A DNA stretch of 64,000 nucleotides from Pectobacterium fontis (GCF_000803215.1 NZ_JSXC01000033.1:62001-126000); one strand, 5' to 3'; shown: positions 1-9,385, counted from the stretch's first letter. Translations and numbers: made by a program. Notes: generated from the letters alone by a model not told the origin.

Positions 1-294
1 TTCCCGCCTCGTCGTGGCGACGGATAAACTCGACAACCATCGGATTCGCAGCCAGATTCACCGTTCCCTGTGGGCCGCCGGGAATGACCACGGCATCAAA
101 TAGCGCGTCCTGGTTTCTTTCCAGCAGAGCATCTGCGAACATGCGAATATTGTGATAACTGTGCAGCTCCAGTCTGTCATAGCATGACAGCATGGTGACT
201 TCTATCTTCATACGGTGCAGTACATCAATCACCATAATCGCTTCTGCTTCTTCAAACCCAGGAGCCAGCAGAACGGCGACTTTCTTAGACATAG
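1..294 (-). CDS. DJ-1/PfpI (YajL-like) family protein, partial
   Basis: The 98 visible N-terminal residues resemble the DJ-1/PfpI/YajL class-I glutamine amidotransferase-like fold. They start MSKKVAVLLAPGFEEAEA, with the conserved glutamate in GFEEAEA, and carry VVIPGG near residue 71. The gene runs off the left edge before the nucleophilic cysteine expected near residue 106, so catalytic competence cannot be judged. Family members act as protein or nucleotide deglycases, chaperones or proteases, and the exact activity is unknown here. The ATG at 292-294 is the first of the reading frame. A KdgR-type operator lies 66-82 bp upstream, suggesting pectin-responsive control. argG is divergent. Confidence 0.8.
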
Positions 295-359
295 CATCTC
301 CAGCAATATGCAAGGGAAGGTGTTAACCGCAAGAGGATAGCAAAGAAATATCGTAAAAA

Positions 360-376
360 TGAAACGATGTTTTATT
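360..376 (-). promoter_or_regulatory. KdgR-type operator
   Basis: The 17-mer TGAAACGATGTTTTATT fits the KdgR consensus of soft-rot bacteria (TGAAAC and GTTTCA-like half sites). It is identical to the 17-mer upstream of kdgK at 61481-61497. It sits 66 bp upstream of the DJ-1 gene and about 330 bp from argG, so the DJ-1 gene is the likelier target. KdgR represses pectin-catabolism genes until 2-keto-3-deoxygluconate accumulates. Confidence 0.6.
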
Positions 377-543
377 AGTGTCGAGTGAGTCGCGTAAACA
401 ATTTTTGCTGCTTAGCCTGAAGAGAAGATAGCGCTATACTTGCTAACTTGGCCGCAAATTGGTCACGAATTTTTTTGCATGAAAGCATGACTCTTCTCTT
501 CCTGTCCCGCCAAAAAGATGTTTAAATTATCACTCACTTATTT

Positions 544-557
544 TGCATAAATATGCA
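544..557. promoter_or_regulatory. Candidate ARG box (ArgR site) upstream of argG
   Basis: The perfect palindrome TGCATAAATATGCA lies in AT-rich DNA 147 bp upstream of argG. It has the size and symmetry of an ArgR half-operator (consensus close to TGAATAATTATTCA) with substitutions in the outer positions. ArgR control of argG is established in enterobacteria; assigning this site is inference. Confidence 0.35.
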
Positions 558-679
558 TTTGTGAGCGTGTCGATTTTGGTCATCGACCAACCCGTTGATG
601 TAGGATGTACATAGGGTACGAGCGCTCAGGAATGTATGGCGTAACATAATGGTGTGAGCGACGACGCTTCTATCCATAG

Positions 680-2050
<1,371 letters not shown>

Positions 2051-2072
2051 CTCACAGATTGAGTAATATAAG

Positions 2073-2106
2073 AATCCGGAATCGTTCTACGCTTCCGGAT
2101 TTTTTT
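2073..2106 (+). terminator. argG intrinsic terminator
   Basis: A perfect 9-bp stem, AATCCGGAA / TTCCGGATT (2073-2081 with 2093-2101), is followed by a run of Ts to 2106. It lies 22 bp after the argG stop codon. Confidence 0.9.
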
Positions 2107-2317
2107 GTCTGATTATCATCTATTTATGTTTGGTTTTTTTCACGATATTTTTCGTGTGTGAACTCTTGCTGACAATGCAGGTTGCATCTGTACAACTGGC
2201 GTGGAAAGCGACAGAATACAATGACAATAAGTCGAGAATTTTTAAAAGGCGAAAAAACCTATTGGATGGTGTATCTGTTTTTGTGATGTCTAGCTGAAAA
2301 TTTTTAATGGAGGAAAA

Positions 2318-2971
2318 ATGTTAGAGATATTCGATGTAAGTTACACACTATTGTCGGAAAAAAAATCGGAAGAATTGTTTACACTTAGAAAAGAAACTTT
2401 CAAGGATAGACTTAATTGGGCAGTTAAATGTATTAACGGGATGGAGTTTGACCAATATGATGATGATAACGCGACCTATCTTTTTGGCGTAGAGGATGAT
2501 CAGGTTATTTGTAGTTCCCGGTTAATTGAAACAAGATATCCAAATATGATTACGGGTACGTTTTTTTCTTATTTTGAGAAAGTGGATATTCCCGAAGGAA
2601 ATTATATTGAATCAAGTCGGTTTTTTGTAGATAAGTCTCGATCGAAGACTATTTTAGGTAATGCTTATCCCGTTAGTACAATGTTCTTTTTAGCAACGGT
2701 GAACTATTCAAGAAGTAAAGGATATGATGGTGTTTATACTATTGTCAGCCATCCTATGCTAATTATATTAAAGCGTTCTGGGTGGAAAATTTCAATTGTT
2801 GAAAAAGGATTGTCAGAAAAACAGGAAAAAGTATATCTACTGTTTTTACCTGTCGACAAAGAAAGTCAGGATGTGCTGATTCGTCGTATAAACCACAATC
2901 AAGAATTCGTTGAGAGTAAGTTACGAGAGTGGCCACTATCTTTCGAACCTATGACTAGACAGGTCGGATAA
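2318..2971 (+). CDS. expI: Acyl-homoserine-lactone synthase ExpI (LuxI family)
   Basis: A LuxI-type synthase of 217 residues. It makes N-acyl homoserine lactones from S-adenosylmethionine and acyl-ACP in the cytoplasm. The N-terminus MLEIFDVSYTLLSEKKSEEL, the ESSRFFVDKSR segment (about residues 97-107) and HPMLIILKRSGW match ExpI/CarI of Pectobacterium. A strong GGAGG site precedes the ATG. In this genus ExpI signals control plant-cell-wall-degrading exoenzymes, and in some strains carbapenem. The gene converges on expR with a 17-bp overlap, the classic arrangement. The pair is clearly more AT-rich than argG or the downstream genes. The symbols carI and ahlI are used for the same gene. Confidence 0.96.
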   Translation: MLEIFDVSYTLLSEKKSEELFTLRKETFKDRLNWAVKCINGMEFDQYDDDNATYLFGVEDDQVICSSRLIETRYPNMITGTFFSYFEKVDIPEGNYIESSRFFVDKSRSKTILGNAYPVSTMFFLATVNYSRSKGYDGVYTIVSHPMLIILKRSGWKISIVEKGLSEKQEKVYLLFLPVDKESQDVLIRRINHNQEFVESKLREWPLSFEPMTRQVG

Positions 2972-3686
2972 GTTGTAGTTCGATACCGAGTCTGATCGCA
3001 TGTTTGGCATTTAATACACCGAGTTTTTTTACAACATTGCCGATATGGAATTTAACGGTTCCTGTTTTAATACCTAATATCAGAGCGATTTCCTGATAGG
3101 TTTTTCCCATACTGGCCCAGTAAAGAATTTCGTTTTCTCGTTGAGAAAAAATATCTTTATCATTCGATCTTTCATCCTCTTTATTTTTAACCATCTCTCT
3201 GTAAAGAGAGATGGTTTCTGCATGAATATTCATCAATGTCATTTGCAGTTTGTCTTTATTGTTCTCGATTACCTCGTCAATGTTACTGACATTGGATTCA
3301 TCGATCATGATGGATAACATAACCAGATTGTTACTATGATCATGAAGAACAAAAGTATAACCGTTTGTGATGTTATGCTCTTTGGACAAGTTGAATATCT
3401 TTGACATCTTCAACTGTGTGCTGACGAGTAAATCTTCGTCCCAAGGAAAAGGTGTGATTTTATTCAGCGCGGCAATGACTACAGGATCGATGTGTTGATA
3501 GTTATTGGCCCGGTATATTTCTCTCCACTCATCGTGATGATTTGAAATGATAAGGATGTCTGTGGGCTTTTTCTTATTTAATACCATATAGGAATATTTG
3601 ATATCGCCATAGTAGCTTAGGGCTGTATCAAATTGACTTTTTATTATCCTGCTTATAGTTTCATTGTTGGAGAATAATTGCGACAT
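2955..3686 (-). CDS. expR: LuxR-family quorum-sensing regulator ExpR
   Basis: A LuxR-type AHL receptor of 243 residues. The N-terminal autoinducer domain keeps the family's ligand-pocket pattern in the DEWREIYRANNYQHIDPV region (Trp, Tyr, Asp, Pro) and the PFPWDE motif. A C-terminal helix-turn-helix of the LuxR/FixJ type (about residues 178-240) contains the SQRENEILYWASMGKTYQEIA segment. In Pectobacterium, ExpR binds DNA without AHL and activates rsmA; AHL binding relieves this. The 3' end overlaps expI tail to tail by 17 bp. The upstream DNA holds three copies of ACCTATACC and a 16-bp inverted repeat, possibly autoregulatory sites. Confidence 0.95.
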   Translation of the reverse strand: MSQLFSNNETISRIIKSQFDTALSYYGDIKYSYMVLNKKKPTDILIISNHHDEWREIYRANNYQHIDPVVIAALNKITPFPWDEDLLVSTQLKMSKIFNLSKEHNITNGYTFVLHDHSNNLVMLSIMIDESNVSNIDEVIENNKDKLQMTLMNIHAETISLYREMVKNKEDERSNDKDIFSQRENEILYWASMGKTYQEIALILGIKTGTVKFHIGNVVKKLGVLNAKHAIRLGIELQLIRPV

Positions 3687-3733
3687 CTTGTGACCTCAAC
3701 CTGAAAATTCAACATCCTGTAATCGAAAAAGTA

Positions 3734-3800
3734 TATACCTATACCTGTATGTATATCTATAAGAACCTATACCAATAGCCTAACCTATACCTTAGTATAG
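3734..3800. promoter_or_regulatory. Repeat cluster upstream of expR (candidate regulator sites)
   Basis: ACCTATACC occurs exactly at 3737-3745, 3765-3773 and 3783-3791. A perfect inverted repeat CTATAC-CTTA-GTATAG spans 3785-3800, and ATAC-CT-GTAT spans 3741-3750. The cluster starts about 50 bp upstream of the expR start codon. The 16-bp inverted repeat is close in size to a lux box (about 20 bp). ExpR or another regulator binding here is inference. Confidence 0.45.
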
Positions 3801-4068
3801 CTTTTATTTGAAAGGAAAAAAAATACAATCGTATGGAAATACTAAGGGCGTAAAGCAAAAGAAACAAACACCGCTCAGGATAAGCGCGATGATTGGCTGA
3901 CATCAGGGAAGGCTAATTAAGCGAGATTTATCAGTTATATAATAAAAAATAATTTTTCTTTACTCTATGGCCTGTGTGGTTTGCAGGCCGTTCAAATTCT
4001 CAGAACCATTAATCCCATCCGTACGATGTTTGCGCGAGCCATTCTCCCCTTTAATACTGTATTTTTTG
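3801..4068. other. Non-coding stretch between expR and the pectinesterase gene
   Basis: With the repeat cluster and expR leader, 382 bp separate expR from the 3' end of the pectinesterase gene. Both genes are on the minus strand. It is AT-rich with no supported gene and no clear terminator. Confidence 0.5.
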
Positions 4069-5253
4069 TCACTCCCCATCGCTATTATTGTATTCCCACA
4101 ATCGGTTGAAATGCACGTCATCCAGATTGCGTGCGGAATCTACGTTGCCTGCAAAAGGTCGTCCGGTCGTAGCGGCAGCCCCCCACGGTTGTTTTCTGTC
4201 ATAGCTGGCATCAATGGTGCTATCGCGAATCACTAACTGGCCATTTGCCGTCTGATTCGGCAGGTATCCCGTGGGCTTTGCCCCCTGATCCCAGGCGCGC
4301 CCTAGTCTGGCCTTTTTTTCTCCTCTGAAGCCATCATCGCCTGTAAAGCGACAGTGCATGGCCAGAAAACCGTATTGCACCCACGGCATGCTGTCAGGGG
4401 CAAAGACATGAATATCTTTTGCCCCGCGGCTGGAAACGGTATGAAAGTGGACACCCTCGAATACCGCGGTTGCACGTCCAAAAACGTAATCGACATCGCC
4501 CTCAATGTAGCTGTCTTTAATCGAGACGCGGCTGTAGCGATCCGTAACGTATTCATTGCGTAGGTTACTGGTATTGACGAAAAACGTATCCTGACGACCG
4601 ATGAGGCGCACCTGTTCAAGCTGTACCTTGTCACCGTCGGTGCGTAGCGCCACGGCCTGATGTGCGCGGCTATCTACCGAATCGAGCAACGTATTGACTA
4701 CCGTCAGGTTCTTCATCTGGAAATTGTCGCTTTGCGACCACACGACGGCGGCACAGATAGTATCAATCGTCGCGTTTTGTTTTGAGGCGCAGAGGTGGTA
4801 CATGTACCAGGCGGGATCGCCCGGCTGATATTCACCGTGCGGGTTAACCGCCTCCCGGTAGGTCGCCGGTGAAAACATCGAATCAAGCGCAAGGTGAATG
4901 ACCACGTCATGCGGTTGTTCCCCGGTGCCGAATAGCGTGAGCGGGGGGGCATCGGCGGGGATGTAGACCGTGCCGATATAGGTGCCAGGCAGCACGTTAA
5001 TCTGAATATGCGCCCCATCCTGCTGCGCCTGTAGCGCGGCATTCACCGCCTGTTGAATATGGGTGTGCGTTGCGCCATCCACCCCAACCTGTGGCCCGAC
5101 AACCCAGGGTGTCACGGGATCGACCATAATCGGCGCAGGCTGCCAGACATCGGCGCCAGACGTAAAATAGCGCGATTGCGTGAATTGCTCGGCTTCCTGT
5201 GCGGAGAGAATGGGGCGAGAAACCGTGCCGGGGTAGATTGTTTTATGCATCAT
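4069..5253 (-). CDS. Pectinesterase-family protein without a visible signal peptide
   Basis: A right-handed beta-helix, carbohydrate-esterase-8-type protein of 394 residues. It aligns by eye with E. coli YbhC and the PemB lipoprotein from SRPILSAQEAEQF (about residue 12) to the end RLWEYNN. The pectin methylesterase active site looks complete: Asp222 in GRQDTFF, Asp255 in GDVDYVFG, and Arg319 and Trp321 in LGRAW. Such enzymes de-esterify pectin or oligogalacturonides. Unlike YbhC and PemB, the N-terminus MMHKTIYPGTVSRP has neither a hydrophobic core nor a lipobox, so a cytoplasmic location is predicted. Its start overlaps the stop of the upstream regulator gene (ATGA). A later in-frame ATG (MHKT) is equally possible. 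Confidence 0.85.
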   Translation of the reverse strand: MMHKTIYPGTVSRPILSAQEAEQFTQSRYFTSGADVWQPAPIMVDPVTPWVVGPQVGVDGATHTHIQQAVNAALQAQQDGAHIQINVLPGTYIGTVYIPADAPPLTLFGTGEQPHDVVIHLALDSMFSPATYREAVNPHGEYQPGDPAWYMYHLCASKQNATIDTICAAVVWSQSDNFQMKNLTVVNTLLDSVDSRAHQAVALRTDGDKVQLEQVRLIGRQDTFFVNTSNLRNEYVTDRYSRVSIKDSYIEGDVDYVFGRATAVFEGVHFHTVSSRGAKDIHVFAPDSMPWVQYGFLAMHCRFTGDDGFRGEKKARLGRAWDQGAKPTGYLPNQTANGQLVIRDSTIDASYDRKQPWGAAATTGRPFAGNVDSARNLDDVHFNRLWEYNNSDGE

Positions 5254-6251
5254 ATTCCTCCTTCGTGAGTGGCAAGATCCTCCGGGATATCATGGGTTCT
5301 CTGCCCGAAGCGCAACCGATAGGTAGAAGGCGTGAGATGTAACTGCTGGCGAAAATGATGGCGCAACGAGGCTGCTTTACCGAATCCTACTGCCTCGGCA
5401 ATTTTCTCGACAGATAAGCGCGTGTTTTCCAGTAAATCGCGTGCGGTATTCAGCCGTTCGGCCAGTAACCAGCGTGCGGGTGTTGTACCCGTAGCAGCAG
5501 AAAAACGGCGCAAGAATGTGCGTGGACTCATACAAGACATAGTCGCCAGTCTCGTAACGGAATACGTTTCCGCGAGATTGGCTCGAACATAATCGATAAG
5601 TGGCCCGAGTCGGGAGCGTTCGTAGTCTATCGGTACTGCTTTTTCAATATACTGTGCCTGCCCTCCGTCGCGATGCGGAGCGACCACTAATCGGCGAGCA
5701 ACCTGATTAGCCGCTTTGCTACCGTAATCCCGACGGATGAGGTGAAGCCCAAGATCGATACCCGCAGCACTTCCGGCTGACGTAAGCAGCGTTCCCTCAT
5801 CAATATAAAGGACATCTGGCGCTATGTTGATATCCGGGTATTGTGTTTTTAAGGTGTCGCTGTAGCGCCAATGCGTCGTTGCTCGCCGCCCGGAAAGCAG
5901 GCCTGTTGCCGCGAGGACAAAGACCCCGGAACAGATAGAGAGCAGTCTGGCACCCTGCTGATGTGCCTGACGTAGTGCGTCGATCAGATGTCTGGGAACG
6001 GGGACGTCACTGCCCTTCCAGCCGGGAATGATAATCGTCCCAGCCTTTGCCAATAGCTCAAGGCCACCATCGGTAACAACATGGATACCGCCCGTTGCGC
6101 GCATAGGCCCACTCTCTAAGCCCGCGACAGCAAATTGATACCACTTTTCCCCCATTTCAGGACGTGGAAGGCCGAAGATTTCAACAGCAATACCAAACTC
6201 GAATGTACACAAGCCATCATAAGCGAGTACGACAACAAGCGGGTTGAACAT
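5250..6251 (-). CDS. ftrA: FtrA-like AraC regulator with an N-terminal DJ-1/GATase-like domain
   Basis: A 333-residue transcription factor. The N-terminal half is a DJ-1/PfpI-like sensor domain, with LAYDGLCTFEFG near the start and the SICSGVFVLAATGLLSGRRATTHW nucleophile-elbow region, where Cys sits in place. The C-terminal two helix-turn-helix AraC/XylS domain covers about residues 215-315 (YVRANLAETYSVTRLA and VEKIAEAVGFGKAASLRHHF). I chose the ATG at 6249-6251 because GAGG lies 6 nt upstream; a GTG 12 nt earlier is an alternative. It overlaps the pectinesterase start by 4 bp, implying co-transcription. A rhodanese gene is divergent, a pairing often seen with FtrA. The ligand is unknown. 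Confidence 0.85.
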   Translation of the reverse strand: MFNPLVVVLAYDGLCTFEFGIAVEIFGLPRPEMGEKWYQFAVAGLESGPMRATGGIHVVTDGGLELLAKAGTIIIPGWKGSDVPVPRHLIDALRQAHQQGARLLSICSGVFVLAATGLLSGRRATTHWRYSDTLKTQYPDINIAPDVLYIDEGTLLTSAGSAAGIDLGLHLIRRDYGSKAANQVARRLVVAPHRDGGQAQYIEKAVPIDYERSRLGPLIDYVRANLAETYSVTRLATMSCMSPRTFLRRFSAATGTTPARWLLAERLNTARDLLENTRLSVEKIAEAVGFGKAASLRHHFRQQLHLTPSTYRLRFGQRTHDIPEDLATHEGGI

Positions 6252-6370
6252 CGATTTCCTCACCTCAATAACTTGTCATAATATTGACGATATATAGCAA
6301 TGATGCCATCTGCCAGCCTTCATGTTCTCATTTTATAGTCAGATCTCATGCCAATCTGTGAGGAAAACCG

Positions 6371-6760
6371 ATGAGTTACGTAACTGACTATCCATTTGCT
6401 GCTGCTGATATCGCTCTATCCCATTTTTCACGGCGTTTATCTGTGGAAACCGACTGTGCCGATGTAGCGGCATCCCTCTCTGATACTCAACGGGACTTTG
6501 TGTTATTGCACGTGGTGGGATCGACAACGCACTTTACTGCGCGTCATATACCGGGGGCGGTTCATCTTCCTCATCGTGACATTACGCCTGAGCGCATGGC
6601 CGAGTGGCCGGATGACACACGGTTCGTTGTCTATTGCGCGGGACCACATTGTAATGGCGCAGATCAGGCGGCTTTAAAGCTGGCACAACTTGGTCGCCCG
6701 GTAAAAATCATGATCGGGGGAATGACGGGATGGGAAGATGAGGGTTTTGCCTTCGCCTGA
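6371..6760 (+). CDS. Rhodanese-like domain protein
   Basis: A single-domain rhodanese-like protein of 129 residues, probably cytoplasmic. It shows the typical GAVHLPHRDIT segment (CH2A-like) and an active-site loop VVYCAGPHCNGADQAA with a candidate persulfide-forming cysteine near residue 91. It ends with IGGMTGWEDEGF, the usual C-terminal rhodanese signature. Such proteins move sulfane sulfur or detoxify cyanide, and the substrate is not predictable. It is divergent from ftrA across 107 bp, suggesting FtrA regulates it. It converges on glpM. Confidence 0.85.
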   Translation: MSYVTDYPFAAADIALSHFSRRLSVETDCADVAASLSDTQRDFVLLHVVGSTTHFTARHIPGAVHLPHRDITPERMAEWPDDTRFVVYCAGPHCNGADQAALKLAQLGRPVKIMIGGMTGWEDEGFAFA

Positions 6761-6771
6761 TCCAATTTCAT

Positions 6772-6800
6772 CTGGCAGAGAGCGTTACCCTTTCTGCCAG
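6772..6800. terminator. Hairpin between convergent rhodanese and glpM genes
   Basis: CTGGCAGA (6772-6779) pairs with TCTGCCAG (6793-6800) across a 13-nt loop, in the 43-bp gap between convergent genes. No strong T run follows on either strand, so a bidirectional terminator is only likely. Confidence 0.45.
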
Positions 6801-6803
6801 TGG

Positions 6804-7145
6804 TTAACTCCCCTGATACCACGTCCAGATTTTGATCAGCAGTGCCGCTGATATACTCCAGCATACGACCGCCGCAAGTAGTGCCTGTGGCAATTTCATC
6901 CATGCAGTAAAGTAATAAAGCGAGATGAGATAAGCCAGATAAGGAATAACGGACCAAATGCCAAACAGGATGGTGGCACGTAGCGCTTCCAGCCCACGCT
7001 CAGTGCCAACGATGTAATGTGCAATAAGGGCAAATGTCGGGAAAAGCGGCACCAGTCCGGCGATATAATAGTTGCGGCTTTTTGCCAGTACGCTGATGAG
7101 TAATACGATCAGCGCACCGATAACCGATTTGATAAACAATGACAT
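6804..7145 (-). CDS. glpM: GlpM family membrane protein
   Basis: A 113-residue integral membrane protein with about four hydrophobic helices. It matches the GlpM family, including the diagnostic RNYYIAGLVPLFPTFALIAHY segment near residues 24-44. GlpM was first named in Pseudomonas near glycerol genes and linked to alginate; its function is unknown. The ATG at 7143-7145 begins MSLFIKSVIGA. It is divergent from the lipid operon across about 200 bp and may share its control region. Confidence 0.85.
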   Translation of the reverse strand: MSLFIKSVIGALIVLLISVLAKSRNYYIAGLVPLFPTFALIAHYIVGTERGLEALRATILFGIWSVIPYLAYLISLYYFTAWMKLPQALLAAVVCWSISAALLIKIWTWYQGS

Positions 7146-7264
7146 AAGTATAACTTCTGGCTTGATTCAGCATCGGGAATGTACAGAGAATAGCGAAAAA
7201 GTCTCGGGATGGAATAGTGCGACCGCACAGCGTAATATTTCAATTTGTGACGATTTCGTTATTC

Positions 7265-7312
7265 TTAGCAGAAGAATGAGTAAACACTGTGCATGCTAAT
7301 GCTGTTAGCACA
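7265..7312. promoter_or_regulatory. Operator-like repeats upstream of the lipid operon
   Basis: An inverted repeat TGCTAA-N5-TTAGCA lies at 7294-7310, nested within TGTGC/GCACA arms (7288-7292 and 7308-7312). A further TTAGCA is at 7265-7270, 40 bp from the one at 7305-7310. The group sits 32-79 bp before the first gene of the eight-gene operon. The bound regulator is unknown. Confidence 0.4.
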
Positions 7313-7343
7313 AGCACAACAATAATGTATCTGGGAAGGATTG

Positions 7344-8360
7344 ATGTTGAAGACGCAAAGTCATGCCATCACTCAGGGAGTCGTTCCACTCAAGATTATT
7401 GCTACCGGCAGCGCGCTTCCTGCACAGCGTGTAACCTCGGTCGAATTAGATCGACGGCTCAATAAACCTGCTGGTTACGTCGAAAGCCGTTCAGGTATTA
7501 TTTATCGCCACCATGCGGATAATCAGGCCAGTCAGGCTGAACTCGGCGTGGCGGCGTTAAAGGATGCGCTGGCACGGGGAATTATTACGCCAGCGTCCAT
7601 CGATCTGCTGCTGTTTGCCTCCGCGATTCCGATTCAGGCGCTGCCTTATAGCGCCAGTCATGTACTAAAAGTGTCGCCTTTGCCAAAAGGGACGGCCTGT
7701 TTCGATATTAATAGCAGTTGCGTCAGCTTTATTTCCGCGCTTCAGGTAGCGGCTGGGCTGTTAAATACGGGTGCCTATCGGCGCATTGCGATTGTCTCTA
7801 CCGAACTGGCGTCACGCGGGATCGACTGGGATGACGAAGAGTCGTCACTGATTTTTGGCGATGGTGCCGCGTGTGCCATTGTTGAACGTGGCGATGGTCG
7901 CAGTGGGATTGCGGCATGTTTGCTGGAAACCTATCCAGAGGGTAATGAACTGTGTCAAATCCGCGCCGGTGGCACCTTGCGTAACCCACGGGCTGGGATG
8001 GAACTGCATGATTTTCTGTTCCATATGCAGGGAAAACGGCTGTTCCGGCAGGCTTCGGCCTTGATTGAGGGCTATCTGCAACGGCTACTGGAGGCCAGCG
8101 GCTATTCGCTGGAGCAGATGGCGGCGGTGATCCCGCATCAGGCCAGCCACCTGTCGCTGGAGCACATGCGCAAACGGCTGGCGATCCCGACGGAAAGGCT
8201 GATTGATATTTATCGCTATCACGGTAATCAGGTTGCCGCCTCGATTCCGACGGCGCTGCATCATGCTATTGTGACGCAACGCCTGCCTGAAGGTGAACCC
8301 GCGATGCTGGTGGGGACGGCAGCGGGGCTGACGCTGGGCGGCATGGTCTTGATTCCATGA
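7344..8360 (+). CDS. KAS III-like (FabH/OleA-type) condensing enzyme
   Basis: A thiolase-fold beta-ketoacyl synthase III-like enzyme of 338 residues. The Cys-His-Asn triad is intact: Cys126 (INSSCVSF), His265 (IPHQAS) and Asn295 (YHGNQVAAS). Such enzymes join two acyl thioesters by Claisen condensation. It is too divergent to be the housekeeping FabH, and the family includes OleA-type head-to-head condensing enzymes. It opens an operon of eight genes, overlapping the next by ATGA. I start at the ATG at 7344; a TTG at 7341 and a TTG at 7347 are alternatives, because GGAAGGA ends at 7340. The product is unknown, but a lipid acyl chain is likely. Confidence 0.85.
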   Translation: MLKTQSHAITQGVVPLKIIATGSALPAQRVTSVELDRRLNKPAGYVESRSGIIYRHHADNQASQAELGVAALKDALARGIITPASIDLLLFASAIPIQALPYSASHVLKVSPLPKGTACFDINSSCVSFISALQVAAGLLNTGAYRRIAIVSTELASRGIDWDDEESSLIFGDGAACAIVERGDGRSGIAACLLETYPEGNELCQIRAGGTLRNPRAGMELHDFLFHMQGKRLFRQASALIEGYLQRLLEASGYSLEQMAAVIPHQASHLSLEHMRKRLAIPTERLIDIYRYHGNQVAASIPTALHHAIVTQRLPEGEPAMLVGTAAGLTLGGMVLIP

Positions 8361-9385
8361 GGATCTTTGTCACGGGGGCAACCAGCGGGTTGGGGCGTAA
8401 CGCGGTGGAATGGCTGCTTCAGGCTGGGCATCAGGTTACGGCCTGCGGGCGCGATCGCACGGTGGGGCGACAGCTTGAAGCGCTGGGTGCGCAGTTCGCC
8501 GGTATTGATTTGGTGGAAACCTCGGTCGAGCAGTTGCGATTATTGATGAACGGCTGTGAGGTGGTCTGGCACTGTGCCGCGAAATCCTCACCGTGGGGGC
8601 AATATCATGATTTTTATCAGAATAACACCGAGGTGACGGCGCGGCTGGCTGAGGCTGCTGGTCAGTTGGGCATCCCGCGTTTTGTTCATATCTCCACGCC
8701 TGCGATCTATTTTGATTTCCAACATCATCTGAATATTGAGGAAAGCTACCGCGCGGTGCGCTTTGCTAATCACTATGCGCAGACCAAGTTTCTGGCGGAA
8801 GAACGCTTTCAGGCGCTGACGTCGCGCTATCCGCAAACCACCTACGTGATCCTGCGCCCGCGTGGGCTGTTCGGCCCCCATGACCGTGTGATCCTGCCGC
8901 GCATTCTGGAACAGATCGCGGTAGGCGGCGGCGTGCTGCGCCTGCCGCGCGGCGGTGAAGCGCTGCTGGATCTGACGTTCGTTGGCAACGTGGTGGAAGC
9001 GATGATGCTCGCCAGCCAGCGCACGGGGCTGGTTTCAGGCTCGGCCTACAACATCACCAATCATGAACCTGCGCGTCTTGCCGACATGCTCCAGTCACTG
9101 CTGGTCGGGCAGTTGGGCATGAATTATCGCGTTAAGGCCGTGCCGTATCCGTTATTGCACGCGGTGGCTGGTGGCATGGAGCTGTTCTCGTGGTTTAGCC
9201 GCAAGGAGCCGCTGCTGACGCGCTACAGCGCAGGAGCGGTGAATTTCGATATGACGCTCAGTGCGGAGAAAGCGCAGCGCGAGTTAGGCTATCAGCCGCG
9301 TTTTTCCCTCCAGCAAGGTATCGCGTTAACGGGTCACTGGTTCAACACCCACCTTACGCAGCGGAGCACTGACGGACATGGCTAA
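8357..9385 (+). CDS. NAD(P)-dependent extended SDR (epimerase/dehydratase, OleD-like)
   Basis: An extended short-chain dehydrogenase of 342 residues. The Rossmann motif TGATSGLG is at residues 6-13 and the catalytic YxxxK is Tyr140/Lys144, with HISTPAIYF supplying the Ser/Thr. Overall it resembles the 3-beta-hydroxysteroid dehydrogenase/OleD branch, including the LRPRGLFGPHD segment. It probably reduces a 3-oxoacyl product of the preceding condensing enzyme or oxidises a hydroxyl. It overlaps the KAS gene by 4 bp and the next gene by 8 bp, so translation is likely coupled. The substrate is inference. Confidence 0.85.
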   Translation: MRIFVTGATSGLGRNAVEWLLQAGHQVTACGRDRTVGRQLEALGAQFAGIDLVETSVEQLRLLMNGCEVVWHCAAKSSPWGQYHDFYQNNTEVTARLAEAAGQLGIPRFVHISTPAIYFDFQHHLNIEESYRAVRFANHYAQTKFLAEERFQALTSRYPQTTYVILRPRGLFGPHDRVILPRILEQIAVGGGVLRLPRGGEALLDLTFVGNVVEAMMLASQRTGLVSGSAYNITNHEPARLADMLQSLLVGQLGMNYRVKAVPYPLLHAVAGGMELFSWFSRKEPLLTRYSAGAVNFDMTLSAEKAQRELGYQPRFSLQQGIALTGHWFNTHLTQRSTDGHG

